This document shows, in pieces, positions 23,640 to 31,223 of a stretch of DNA of 33,785 bases (positions are counted from its first letter, which is position 1; each line of letters begins with the position of its first letter). Made by a program: the position numbers and the translations under genes. The stretch spans positions 1 through 33,785 of the forward strand of contig CAMDNO010000025.1 of the NCBI GenBank assembly GCA_945902955.1, written 5' to 3'. Under the pieces are notes generated by a model, which saw nothing but the letters and a program-made list of their open reading frames with translations, searched no databases and was not told the origin of the DNA. Source of the DNA: Porphyromonas cangingivalis. GTDB taxonomy: Bacteria > Bacteroidota > Bacteroidia > Bacteroidales > Paludibacteraceae.

Positions 23640-24683
23640 ATGGCAAAAATAAATCCTGCATTTGGAAAAGAACTGAACAAGTATGGAGCTGTAAATTTCA
23701 ACGCATGCTACAACTGCGGCAACTGTACAGCTGTTTGTTCATTATCCACCGAAGATGTTTCATTCCCACGCGAAATGGTTCGGTTAAGTGCGCTTGGTCT
23801 CGAAGATGATATTAAAGCTTCGCTAAAGCCTTGGGAGTGTTATTATTGTGGCGAATGTTCCACACACTGCCCACAAGAAGCAAATCCGGGCGAATTGATG
23901 ATGTCGCTGCGTAGGTATCTGACTGCTCAGTACGACTGGACAGGCTTGTCGGGCTTGTTATACAAATCGTTGCCACTCAGTTTGGCAGCTTTCTTACTCA
24001 CTTTTGCGGGCGTTATAGCTTTTGCATTCTCTGTTGGTTTCGAACTCGAAAAAATGCTTCATTTCGGACATCTGTTCGAAGGCATTGCCATTGGAACAAT
24101 CGGTTTTGTAATTTTAATGCCAAATATTGCACGCATGTGGTATTTTACCATTCTGAAACCAAAAGTTAAAGTGCCTTTTATGAAATATGTAAAAAGTATG
24201 GGCGAATTATTCGTACACATGTTTACACAAAAGCGGGCGCTGGGTTGCGACGATAATCAATTCCGCTGGTTCGAACACTTTATTTTGGTAATTGGCTATT
24301 TATCATTGCTTTTCACTACCGTTGCACTCGATTGGTTTGGCACCGACAACCTGTTTGTAATAATTTTGGGCTATGTAATGAGTGCAATAGTATTTGTTGT
24401 TACGGTCGATTTCGTTTCGAGTCGTATGAAAAAGAATAAAGAAGTAAGCAAATACTCGCAACCTTCGGATATTTTCTTCGTGGTATGGTTGTTTTTTATG
24501 GGCTTGTCGGCCTTTATGGTTCGTCTGTTTATCGACCTTGATATTCTCGAAATGAACAAATGGCTCTATATCTTCCACCTTACTGTGCTGGTTCAGTGGG
24601 CTCTAATTATTGTTCCGTTTGGTAAGTGGACACATTTTCTGTATCGTTCGTTTGCTATGTATTTTGCAAAGTTGAAGAGTTGA
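23640..24683 (+). CDS. QmoC/HdrC-like 4Fe-4S protein fused to a cytochrome-b-like membrane domain
   Basis: A 347-residue inner-membrane protein. The cytoplasmic HdrC-like domain (1-100) has two [4Fe-4S] sets, ACYNCGNCTAVC (C23, 26, 29, 33) and ECYYCGECSTHCP (C67, 70, 73, 77). The membrane domain (~108-338) has about six TM helices. Histidines that could bind heme b or quinone are H193 (LFVHMF), H213 (WFEHFILVIGY), H313 (IFHLTV) and H332 (WTHFLY). QmoC has this same HdrC+HdrE-type fusion at ~390 residues, whereas methanogen HdrDE splits it. It should exchange electrons between menaquinone and the flavoprotein pair. Last gene of the operon; a strong bidirectional terminator follows. NarI-like b-type cytochrome is the nearest alternative description of the membrane half. 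Confidence 0.88.
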   Translation: MAKINPAFGKELNKYGAVNFNACYNCGNCTAVCSLSTEDVSFPREMVRLSALGLEDDIKASLKPWECYYCGECSTHCPQEANPGELMMSLRRYLTAQYDWTGLSGLLYKSLPLSLAAFLLTFAGVIAFAFSVGFELEKMLHFGHLFEGIAIGTIGFVILMPNIARMWYFTILKPKVKVPFMKYVKSMGELFVHMFTQKRALGCDDNQFRWFEHFILVIGYLSLLFTTVALDWFGTDNLFVIILGYVMSAIVFVVTVDFVSSRMKKNKEVSKYSQPSDIFFVVWLFFMGLSAFMVRLFIDLDILEMNKWLYIFHLTVLVQWALIIVPFGKWTHFLYRSFAMYFAKLKS

Positions 24684-24733
24684 TGTGAAAATGTGATGAT
24701 GTGGTGATGTGGTGATGTGAAAATGTGGTGATA
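24681..24733. repeat. GATGTGGT-type tandem repeats after the operon
   Basis: Imperfect repeats of TGATGTGG and TGATGTGAAAATG fill the ~50 bases between the QmoC-like stop codon and the terminator hairpin. No gene or signal can be assigned. Confidence 0.7.
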
Positions 24734-24734
24734 T

Positions 24735-24780
24735 AAAAAAACCGGCTGGATTTCTGAGAAGAGATTCAGCCGGCTTTTTT
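24735..24780. terminator. bidirectional intrinsic terminator
   Basis: CCGGCTG (24742-24748) pairs with CAGCCGG (24767-24773). An A-run precedes and a T-run (24775-24780) follows, so the hairpin reads as an intrinsic terminator in both directions. It ends the Qmo-like operon on the plus strand and the barrel/nitrilase transcripts arriving on the minus strand. Confidence 0.9.
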
Positions 24781-24783
24781 AAT

Positions 24784-25392
24784 TTATTCCCTTTTGCTAA
24801 ATTTATATCCAATATTGATACTTAAAAATGGCAAGACAGGTGATAAAGATGGCATTGGCGATGTATTGATTTCAAATTTCGATTTCGTATTTTCAATATT
24901 TGAAGTAGAATAAATCGTTAAGGGTTGATTTATACGAAAATCGTATATTAACCTTTTCTTTTTCCAGGTATATCCTACAGTTAAATTAGTAGATAAGTTA
25001 TGTAAATCTGCTACTGTATAGTTGTTATGATACAACCAGTATCTTGAGAATCCACCTATGTACAAACCGCTTTCATTATGTTTGAAATAATCAAGAATAT
25101 AAAAGTTATACCCAAACTGAATTTGAGGAATTATATTATAATTGTTTGATTTGCCATAAGTTAATCTTGTTTCAAAAGCATGATGATTTTTAAAATACCC
25201 ACCACTAAGTGTAATGCCATATTCCATATTTGATAGTAGCGGCAATAATGCATTTGCTGCTGCAATGTCTTTATTTAAACCTGCTAATGGCGACAATAAA
25301 TTAGTTGTAACGTAATATGTTTTTTGAGAGGACTGAGCCTTTGTTGTTAAAACAGCACTCATTAAAACTATGATAATTATTATTTTCTTCAT
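24784..25392 (-). CDS. outer-membrane beta-barrel protein of unknown function
   Basis: A 202-residue exported protein: signal peptide ending at TKAQ (~residue 19), then about eight alternating amphipathic strands with many Tyr/Phe residues (IIPQIQFGYNFYILDYF, GLYIGGFSRYWLYH, NLTVGYTWKKKRLIYDFRI) and a terminal LSINIGYKFSKRE. This is a small porin-like or OmpW/PorT-sized barrel; I cannot name the family. It starts 5 bp after the stop of the nitrilase-like gene, so the two are co-transcribed, and the plus-strand operon's terminator also ends this transcript. An accessory barrel for the neighbouring lipoprotein is possible. Confidence 0.7.
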   Translation of the reverse strand: MKKIIIIIVLMSAVLTTKAQSSQKTYYVTTNLLSPLAGLNKDIAAANALLPLLSNMEYGITLSGGYFKNHHAFETRLTYGKSNNYNIIPQIQFGYNFYILDYFKHNESGLYIGGFSRYWLYHNNYTVADLHNLSTNLTVGYTWKKKRLIYDFRINQPLTIYSTSNIENTKSKFEINTSPMPSLSPVLPFLSINIGYKFSKRE

Positions 25393-25397
25393 TTTTC

Positions 25398-26264
25398 TTA
25401 TTTATTAAAAATTCCTAATTTACGATATACATAACTGTTATTTCCGGTTGCTCTTTCGCTTATAGTTCCCACTGGATTTATTATGTGAGAAAAGCCGGTA
25501 TAACTATAAGACCCTTCAGTTCCAAAACGATTTGCAAAAACTATCCATGTATTCATTTGTGTACCTACATAACTGATATTTGGGTTTAAATCTGTTGATG
25601 TAGTGAGAGAGTGTAATATCACATCTACTTTTGCTTCAGCTATTTCCTTTGTAATTTTATCACTTTGCATATCAGAGCAGATAAACATAGCAGCCCGAAT
25701 TCCGTCAATTTCAGTTACCACTAGTTCGTTTCCGGCTGTTATTTTGTTATCTAAATCTGTTATGTTCAGATTACGTTTTCGATATTTTACAATTTCGCCC
25801 GTAGGTCTAATCAGCACTTGGCTGTTATATAGGTTGTTAGATATGTTGTCGAGCTCTGTTAAACCGAAAACTATGTTTACGTTATGGTTTATCGATAGAT
25901 TCTTGATAAAGTTGGTGGAAGCACCGGGAATAGTTTCGCTCATTATACGTTGATATGCATCTTTTGTCTCTTCATCAAAATACCATTCGAGTATCAATTC
26001 TCCAAAAACAATTACTTGAATATCGTCATGTTCCTGCTTAATTTTTTCTACCATTGTTTTAATGGTATTTAATGTAATTTGCTTATCCGTTTTTGACGGC
26101 TGAATGCTTACAGCTGCCACACTTAAATGTTTAGGTGCATTATTGTCATCGTATACAATTTTGGCACTATACATATCAATTGGTGAGTAGTCCAACCAAT
26201 CTTTCTGACATCCATACAAGGTGGTTGCCAATAATACAAGAAATAAGAATTTGAATTTTGTCAT
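25398..26264 (-). CDS. carbon-nitrogen hydrolase (nitrilase superfamily) lipoprotein
   Basis: A 288-residue protein with a lipobox signal peptide (LYGC, Cys19), hence anchored in the envelope. The body is a nitrilase-superfamily fold with the complete Glu-Lys-Cys catalytic triad: Glu89 (VIVFGEL), Lys163 (IVKYRKRNL) and Cys196 (AAMFICSDMQ). GLTELDNISNNLYNSQVLI and the late FANRFGTEGSYSYTGFSHI also fit. The family cleaves amide or nitrile C-N bonds or transfers acyl groups; most members are cytoplasmic, and the best-known envelope relative is Lnt. No Lnt-like membrane region is present here, so an amidase acting on an extracellular amide is more likely. Clustered with a barrel gene (5 bp) and a 7TM-AraC gene (~170 bp upstream). 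Substrate unknown. Confidence 0.85.
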   Translation of the reverse strand: MTKFKFLFLVLLATTLYGCQKDWLDYSPIDMYSAKIVYDDNNAPKHLSVAAVSIQPSKTDKQITLNTIKTMVEKIKQEHDDIQVIVFGELILEWYFDEETKDAYQRIMSETIPGASTNFIKNLSINHNVNIVFGLTELDNISNNLYNSQVLIRPTGEIVKYRKRNLNITDLDNKITAGNELVVTEIDGIRAAMFICSDMQSDKITKEIAEAKVDVILHSLTTSTDLNPNISYVGTQMNTWIVFANRFGTEGSYSYTGFSHIINPVGTISERATGNNSYVYRKLGIFNK

Positions 26265-26321
26265 GATTTATTTTTTTTTGAATTATGGTGCAAAGGAAAA
26301 TAAATCAAAACATCTGTGCGA

Positions 26322-26340
26322 CCTGTTTTCTGAAAACAGG
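26322..26340. promoter_or_regulatory. 19-bp perfect palindrome upstream of the nitrilase-like gene (candidate operator)
   Basis: CCTGTTTTC-T-GAAAACAGG has perfect 9-bp arms around one central base. It lies 58 bp upstream of the nitrilase-like ATG (26264, minus strand). A near-consensus -7 element, TTCCTTTG (about 26296-26289), sits between them, so the palindrome is in the -33 zone. No T-run follows in either direction, which argues against a terminator. Confidence 0.55.
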
Positions 26341-26433
26341 CTGTATTTTCTTTTAGTATGAATGTAACTTTTTGTTTTTCAGATATATGTAGAAATGAGA
26401 ATAGAGTATTAAATTTAGTTTTCTAAAGTAATA

Positions 26434-27552
26434 CTATTTGAGTTGGAGAGACGAAGCTTTAATGAATTGTGTTGGAGAAATCCCCATTTCACTTTTATAG
26501 GCGCGGTTAAATGAACTTTTAGAACCAAATCCACAATTAAAAGCAATGGCAAGAATGGTGAGATGTTTATTTTGAGGATTTAAAACTTCAATATTAAATT
26601 CCTTTATGCGAAAATGATTTATCAAGTCGAAAAATGTTTTTCCCGACTTAGTATTAATAACGTATGACAAATATCTGCTGTGTAAATTTAACGCTTTAGC
26701 AAGGTCTTCGAGTGTCAGATTTTCTAAACGATATAGTTTCTGAATATCAATCTGTTCTATAAGATTTGCATAAATCTCATCAGCTTTTTCCGAATTTATT
26801 AATTCTTTTGGACCGTTATTTATTGTAATTTGGTCGCTATCATCATTGCTATCAAATGCGTCATCTATTTGTGAATTTATTGATGATATTTTAATAAAAA
26901 CATTTGTAGCAGTAAGTCCATAATAGGCTATGGGTAATATGTATATCAGAACAATTAGATTTGCATAACTTACTAAATTCTCAACAATCTGAATTTTAAA
27001 AAACCAAAAACACAGAATTATTAGATACAGGATATAAGTGAATAAACCTGTTTTAACTATAAAAGCAAGCCACTTTAAATCAACTGAATCAGTGTTAGAA
27101 AAATGATTTTTGGTCAGAATCTGCTGTTTTTTTATAATATTTAATGACACTAAGATATAAACTATACTTACACATATTTTTAATCCAATGTTTAAAAATA
27201 ACGAAACGAGGGATAGTTCATCTTTATCAAATGAGTATAAAATTATAGCTAAACCAAAAGGGAGTAAATGCAAAACCAAAGAAGGCTTAAATCTCTCCGC
27301 CTTAAATAAAGAATCTTTTATGTAAAAATAGGTAAGTGTGCCAGATAGTACAGGCAATGAGTTAATTATGTCGGCAATTAGAGGTGGCGGTGGCGAATAA
27401 TGGTTTATGTAAATGGTAAAAGCTGTACCAATAAATACTGAAATCAATAATCCTAACAAGTATATATTCGCAAAATTGAATTTTAATTTTTCAATTAATA
27501 AGAAAATAATTAATGCATTTATACCTAAAGTCATGCTTAAAACAATATCCAT
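26434..27552 (-). CDS. membrane AraC-family transcriptional regulator (7TM + HTH)
   Basis: A 372-residue protein. The first ~220 residues form about seven TM helices, including LSMTLGINALIIFLLIE, YILVSLNIIKK and VLIYILPIAYYGL. A cytoplasmic linker (~225-265, acidic DDAFDSNDDSD) precedes a C-terminal AraC/XylS double HTH (~270-372): LTLEDLAKALNLHSRYLSYVIN and ILAIAFNCGFGSKSSFNRAYKSEMGISPTQF. The latter is the family signature (A-x-x-x-GF-x-S-x-S-x-F-x-R-x-x-K-x-x-G-x-x-P). Such 7TM-AraC proteins are common in Bacteroidota and are presumed to sense envelope signals and bind DNA while membrane-anchored. It likely controls the adjacent nitrilase/barrel pair on the same strand; the 19-bp palindrome between them could be its site, although AraC sites are more often direct repeats. 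Confidence 0.88.
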   Translation of the reverse strand: MDIVLSMTLGINALIIFLLIEKLKFNFANIYLLGLLISVFIGTAFTIYINHYSPPPPLIADIINSLPVLSGTLTYFYIKDSLFKAERFKPSLVLHLLPFGLAIILYSFDKDELSLVSLFLNIGLKICVSIVYILVSLNIIKKQQILTKNHFSNTDSVDLKWLAFIVKTGLFTYILYLIILCFWFFKIQIVENLVSYANLIVLIYILPIAYYGLTATNVFIKISSINSQIDDAFDSNDDSDQITINNGPKELINSEKADEIYANLIEQIDIQKLYRLENLTLEDLAKALNLHSRYLSYVINTKSGKTFFDLINHFRIKEFNIEVLNPQNKHLTILAIAFNCGFGSKSSFNRAYKSEMGISPTQFIKASSLQLK

Positions 27553-27654
27553 TCTACTGATTATATAAGTTGGTTTATTATTGCTGTTTTTTTAAGGTTC
27601 AAGCCATTACGATAAGTAAGTTACAGAAATCATCCATCGATATACTGTTAAAAA

Positions 27655-27709
27655 TCCCGACTCTCTTAAAGCTTAAGCTTTGTACTTAGCTTGGAAGTAG
27701 AGTTCGGGA
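27655..27709 (-). terminator. long-stem hairpin, likely terminator of proC
   Basis: TCCCGACTC (27655-27663) pairs with GAGTTCGGGA (27700-27709) with one bulged T. The interior carries a second perfect palindrome, AAAGCTTAAGCTTT (27668-27681). On the minus strand the outer stem is followed by ATTTTTAAC, a short T-run. It lies about 95 bp beyond the proC stop. The rest of the 250-bp gap 27553-27802 shows no gene. Confidence 0.5.
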
Positions 27710-27802
27710 CTATTGGAATCTTCGGTTAACCTGTGGACGTGAAATCTGTTAGTCGCCGGAAAGTATTGAATGTTATGTAATTCGGAGTTAGGTGAATTTA
27801 TT

Positions 27803-28603
27803 TTACTTCAAATGCGAGGCTTTCAATCCTTTTATCACGGCATTTGTAAAACCATTGGCCTCCATTTCGTTTAATCCTTTTATGGTTATGCCGCCAGGTG
27901 TGGTCACTTTGTCGATTTCTACTTCGGGGTGCGATTCGTTCGCTTCTATCAATTCAATGGCTCCACGAAGTGTTTGCAGCACTACTTCTTTGGCCACGTT
28001 TGGGTAAATGCCCATTTCTACGCCACCTTCCATAGCTGCTCTGATATACCGAAATGCGTAAGCTATACCGCAGGATGATAGCGACATAAAGGCATTTAAT
28101 TGTGTTTCGGGTACTAAAAAGGCCTTTCCCAATTCCCCAAACAAATTCACTATCAAAGCTTCTTGTTCGGCAGTGGCGTTTTTCGACGAAATGGTCGATA
28201 CGCTTTGCAGCACATCTATGGCGGTGTTTGGTATTACTCTGAAAAGCGTGGCATCAGAGTCGAAATAATCAACTAATTTACTAAAATCGATACCAGCGGC
28301 TATCGAAACTATCAACTGATTTTTATAATCTATTTTGCTTTCAATTTCGTCGGCTACTTTTTCTACCAACCAAGGTTTAACGGCTAACAGTACAATATCC
28401 GCATTTTTTATGGCTTCAATATTTGAAGTAGTGGTTTTGATATGTGGCTCTGCTGTGCTTATGGTAGCTAAATTACTTTCCGAAATATCGCTAACAGTTA
28501 TATTTGAGGCAGCTATCAACGAACCTTTTGCTAAACCACGAGCAATTGCCCCACCCATATTCCCGGCGCCTATTATGGCTATTTTCAGACTTGTTGTTCT
28601 CAT
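27803..28603 (-). CDS. proC: pyrroline-5-carboxylate reductase
   Basis: A 266-residue cytoplasmic enzyme that reduces 1-pyrroline-5-carboxylate to L-proline with NAD(P)H. It has the N-terminal Rossmann motif IAIIGAGNMGGAIARGL, the VLLAVKPW segment, FRVIPNTA, and the C-terminal dimerisation/active-site region LSSCGIAYAFRYIRAAMEGG followed by KVTTPGGITIKGL, where most family members have the T-S-P-G-G-T-T motif. Length is typical. It has its own promoter (TATCTTTG at 28633-28626) and probably its own terminator, so it is monocistronic. Nothing unusual within the coding sequence. Confidence 0.96.
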   Translation of the reverse strand: MRTTSLKIAIIGAGNMGGAIARGLAKGSLIAASNITVSDISESNLATISTAEPHIKTTTSNIEAIKNADIVLLAVKPWLVEKVADEIESKIDYKNQLIVSIAAGIDFSKLVDYFDSDATLFRVIPNTAIDVLQSVSTISSKNATAEQEALIVNLFGELGKAFLVPETQLNAFMSLSSCGIAYAFRYIRAAMEGGVEMGIYPNVAKEVVLQTLRGAIELIEANESHPEVEIDKVTTPGGITIKGLNEMEANGFTNAVIKGLKASHLK

Positions 28604-28625
28604 TATGTGATGAATTTTGTTTCTG

Positions 28626-28633
28626 CAAAGATA
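28626..28633 (-). promoter_or_regulatory. -7 promoter element for proC
   Basis: TATCTTTG on the minus strand is an exact TAnnTTTG match, 22 bp before the proC ATG (28603), giving a very short leader. A clear TTTG -33 box is not seen at the usual spacing. Confidence 0.6.
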
Positions 28634-28665
28634 ATTGAAAATGCGCTAAGTGCGCGAATTCAATT
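28633..28665. promoter_or_regulatory. 33-bp imperfect palindrome abutting the proC promoter
   Basis: AATTGAA-N3-GCGC-N5-GCGC-N3-TTCAATT is symmetric about its centre (11 of 14 arm positions match). It overlaps the stop codon of the LVIVD-type gene and touches the proC -7 element. As RNA it could end the upstream operon, but no T-run follows; as DNA it sits exactly where a regulator would cover the -33 region. Confidence 0.45.
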
Positions 28666-29956
28666 AGTTTTTTGCAAAACTAAGTTTGCTTAGCAGGCGG
28701 ATATTCGATGTGTCGCTATAGTCGTATTGATAAAGTCCGTCTGTGGCAATCATCATCAAGGTGTTATTAAATGGAATTAAATCAAATCCGTCCATTCCCT
28801 TAATATGCTTAATCAGATTGTCGTTCAGGCTTGTAGGGCTACTCGTTATTTGAAAAATCTTTAAACCATCGTCGCACAAAAACAATTTGTTGGCATCAAT
28901 ACCCAAACCTTTGGGGTTGGTCATGGCAAACGACACTAATTTTTTCGGTGTTTTTACATCCGCCACATCAACAATAAAAAGTTCGTTTACGTTTTGCCCG
29001 CAATTATTTCCCGAATGTACGGTTACATAAGCTAAATCGTTGGCAACAACTACCGGGTCGCAACCAAATATATGCCAAATACTCGATTGGTATTCAGGAA
29101 TGTATGGGTTTTTTACCGAATAAATTAACATGCCTGTTGGTGTGCCCATAAATAAATTATCCTCGTAACTGAAAATTGTTTCCACATTGCCACCAATATA
29201 TAAACTCTCGCCTGCTTTTTTGGGCTGCGTACCCGAAAGGTCGAAAATCGACATGTAATTATTCAATACTACATACAATTTATTGTCGTATAATGCAAAG
29301 CGCGACATTGAACCATTCACACCATTGGATGATCCTGAACCTGTTGCTGTTTGGTTCATCGATACCATGTCTTCCATATATATGCCGCCACCATTCCATC
29401 CCCACCACGATCCACGGTAATCTTTCATGTCTTCGGTGCGTTCTACTACTTTCCAGCCTACTACTATTCCTTTGTCTTTTTGTTCGAAGGTTTGCGAATA
29501 ATCGTAACCATATTCGTTAATTGTTACTGGCAATGCAGTTGGAAAAATGTCGATGAGGCGATCTTTGAGAACAGGTGCGGCAGGATTTGTAACATCAAAC
29601 CAAACCAAATCGACAAACGAATCGGCATACAATAAATTATCACGAATAGCCAAATCTGCATTACCCAATAGCTCTATAAACCCAATGTTTTGAGGATTCG
29701 AAGGATTACGATTGTCGATAATATGAATGCCTTTTTCGGGTTCCGAAATATATAAGTAACCCTCGTAAAAGCATATTTTACCCAATGTTACTATTTCTTC
29801 GGCTTTTGTATTTACTTTTACCGAGGCTCTAAAAGTCTCTTTGGTCATAAATATCGGTTCGTTAATTTTGTAGGTTATTTTTTCGGTAACACCGCTTTCG
29901 CACGAAGCGAATATTATAGCTACAAAAGCAAATAATAAACTATTTAACTGTTTCAT
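28664..29956 (-). CDS. LVIVD-repeat-type surface lipoprotein
   Basis: About 430 residues from the ATG at 29956 (MKQLNSLLFAF...FASC); the reading frame is open 19 codons further upstream, but that would overlap the serpin gene and displace the signal peptide. The lipobox FASC gives lipidated Cys18. The body is all-beta with several LVIVD-like blades (GIHIIDNRNPSNPQNIG, LVWFDVTNPAAPVLKD, LFIVDVADVKTPKKL, YQYDYSDTSNIRLL), consistent with a beta-propeller of the sort annotated LVIVD in Bacteroidota. A Gly/Ser-rich loop (WWGWNGGG, TGSGSSNGVNGS) interrupts it. No catalytic motif. Last gene of the sigma factor operon, 25 bp after serpin. Function unknown; binding or scaffolding at the surface is likely. 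Confidence 0.78.
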   Translation of the reverse strand: MKQLNSLLFAFVAIIFASCESGVTEKITYKINEPIFMTKETFRASVKVNTKAEEIVTLGKICFYEGYLYISEPEKGIHIIDNRNPSNPQNIGFIELLGNADLAIRDNLLYADSFVDLVWFDVTNPAAPVLKDRLIDIFPTALPVTINEYGYDYSQTFEQKDKGIVVGWKVVERTEDMKDYRGSWWGWNGGGIYMEDMVSMNQTATGSGSSNGVNGSMSRFALYDNKLYVVLNNYMSIFDLSGTQPKKAGESLYIGGNVETIFSYEDNLFMGTPTGMLIYSVKNPYIPEYQSSIWHIFGCDPVVVANDLAYVTVHSGNNCGQNVNELFIVDVADVKTPKKLVSFAMTNPKGLGIDANKLFLCDDGLKIFQITSSPTSLNDNLIKHIKGMDGFDLIPFNNTLMMIATDGLYQYDYSDTSNIRLLSKLSFAKN

Positions 29957-29981
29957 AATCTTATTTTTATATCTGTTTTTT

Positions 29982-31211
29982 TTAAAATTTTTCGATATTA
30001 CCCATTTTACCAATAAAAAGAATTACTCCCGTACTTTTTTCGCGAATAACAAAAATGAAAGGTCGGTTGGCGCGTACTTCGGGAATTACCGGCATCGACG
30101 TTTTAATCATTTCCACAGCCGTAACAGCAGCTGCCTCCGTGCCATCTTCGTCTACTGCAATGTATGTTTTGTGTAGCACTTTCGAAATCATAAGCTTTGC
30201 ATCCGAAATTTTACTGAAATCAGCATTTTCGGTAAATGCTGTTGGCATACCCATCGTTTTAAGTGGCTCGTTGAGCGTAAATTTATTTTCGCTTTTAAAG
30301 CGGGGGAGATGTAGAATGATTTCACGTTGACGCAGATTTCCAATTGTTTCATTCCATTTCTCAATGGTTAAGTAATTAAGAATATCGCTCACTGTTTTGC
30401 CATATTCCGGAACAATTACCGTCATGCTAAACGCCTTATTACCATAAGTTAAATCTACATATTGCGCCATTTCATCCGATGCATAACCCAACGTATCTTG
30501 TTGGTGCATCATATTTACGGATATGCCATTTCCAGCTTCGTTGGTAAATGTCGATTCTGTTGTGCTTTTCTTGTCAAACTTTTGCGACCATATACCTTTA
30601 AAGTACACTGCATTAACAAGATACATTACGGCATTCGAAGGTATTTCGTCGATAATTGTTGGTATTAATCCTTTCGTTTTTGCCGAACACCAATTGTTAA
30701 TCGTATCTTTTGCCCATGCTTGCGAAAAATCGAGCTCCTTAATGTATGCATTAAAATTTTCCTTATTTATTGACAGAAAATCAGATTTTACACCGAAATC
30801 TTTTTGATACCAAATTGAATTTGCGATGCTTAACTTTGTTGTTGGGTCGATTGTAGGAAGCCCGGTTTGCATTATTTTGTAGTATTCGTTTATCTGGCTT
30901 GCTGTCAGTCCACTCATTTTCAATGCAGTTTCCATTTCCGATTTTGTAGTGCCATCAGCACCATTCCAGGTCATGCCCAACGCTATACTTACACTCAGTG
31001 GCGATACGGTAACATTTGCTTCTTTCGATATGTCCATTGTTTGTTTTAGCAAATCAAACGCAAATGTATTATCCTGATTCACGCGTTTTTGAAGTTCTAC
31101 TTTTAAAACGAGTGGTTTTGCATCTTCAATTGTTGTAATCGGGTCGTTGTTGCAACTGGCTAAAGCTACAATTAGTGCAAAAACGAATAGTAATTTTTTA
31201 ATTGTTTTCAT
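29982..31211 (-). CDS. serpin-family lipoprotein (protease inhibitor)
   Basis: A 409-residue lipoprotein (lipobox ALASC, Cys20) whose mature part is a full-length serpin (~370 residues). Typical elements are NVTVSPLSVSIALGMTWNGADGTT, NSIWYQKDFGVK, NAVYFKGIW, LPRFKSE and KTYIAVDEDGTEAAAVTAVE. The reactive-centre hinge DEDGTEAAAVTA (Gly357 = P15, small residues P12-P7) is that of inhibitory serpins. Standard counting places the scissile bond at about Thr371-Ser372. The C-terminal RPFIFVIREKSTGVILFIGKM is the conserved closing strand region. Serpins trap serine or cysteine proteases irreversibly; anchored on the cell surface it would protect against host, competitor or own secreted proteases. 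12 bp after the barrel fusion gene and 25 bp before the LVIVD lipoprotein. Confidence 0.95.
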   Translation of the reverse strand: MKTIKKLLFVFALIVALASCNNDPITTIEDAKPLVLKVELQKRVNQDNTFAFDLLKQTMDISKEANVTVSPLSVSIALGMTWNGADGTTKSEMETALKMSGLTASQINEYYKIMQTGLPTIDPTTKLSIANSIWYQKDFGVKSDFLSINKENFNAYIKELDFSQAWAKDTINNWCSAKTKGLIPTIIDEIPSNAVMYLVNAVYFKGIWSQKFDKKSTTESTFTNEAGNGISVNMMHQQDTLGYASDEMAQYVDLTYGNKAFSMTVIVPEYGKTVSDILNYLTIEKWNETIGNLRQREIILHLPRFKSENKFTLNEPLKTMGMPTAFTENADFSKISDAKLMISKVLHKTYIAVDEDGTEAAAVTAVEMIKTSMPVIPEVRANRPFIFVIREKSTGVILFIGKMGNIEKF

Positions 31212-31223
31212 ACATGTTTTTTT

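Noticed and set aside
23199-24733. Short repeats at 23246-23270 and 24681-24733 as a CRISPR array
   Set aside because: Units are 7-9 bp and directly adjacent with no unique spacers, and no cas genes are present.
26322-26340. Palindrome as terminator of the AraC-type gene
   Set aside because: It is about 95 bp past the stop and no T-run follows on the minus strand; it sits just upstream of the next gene's promoter zone.
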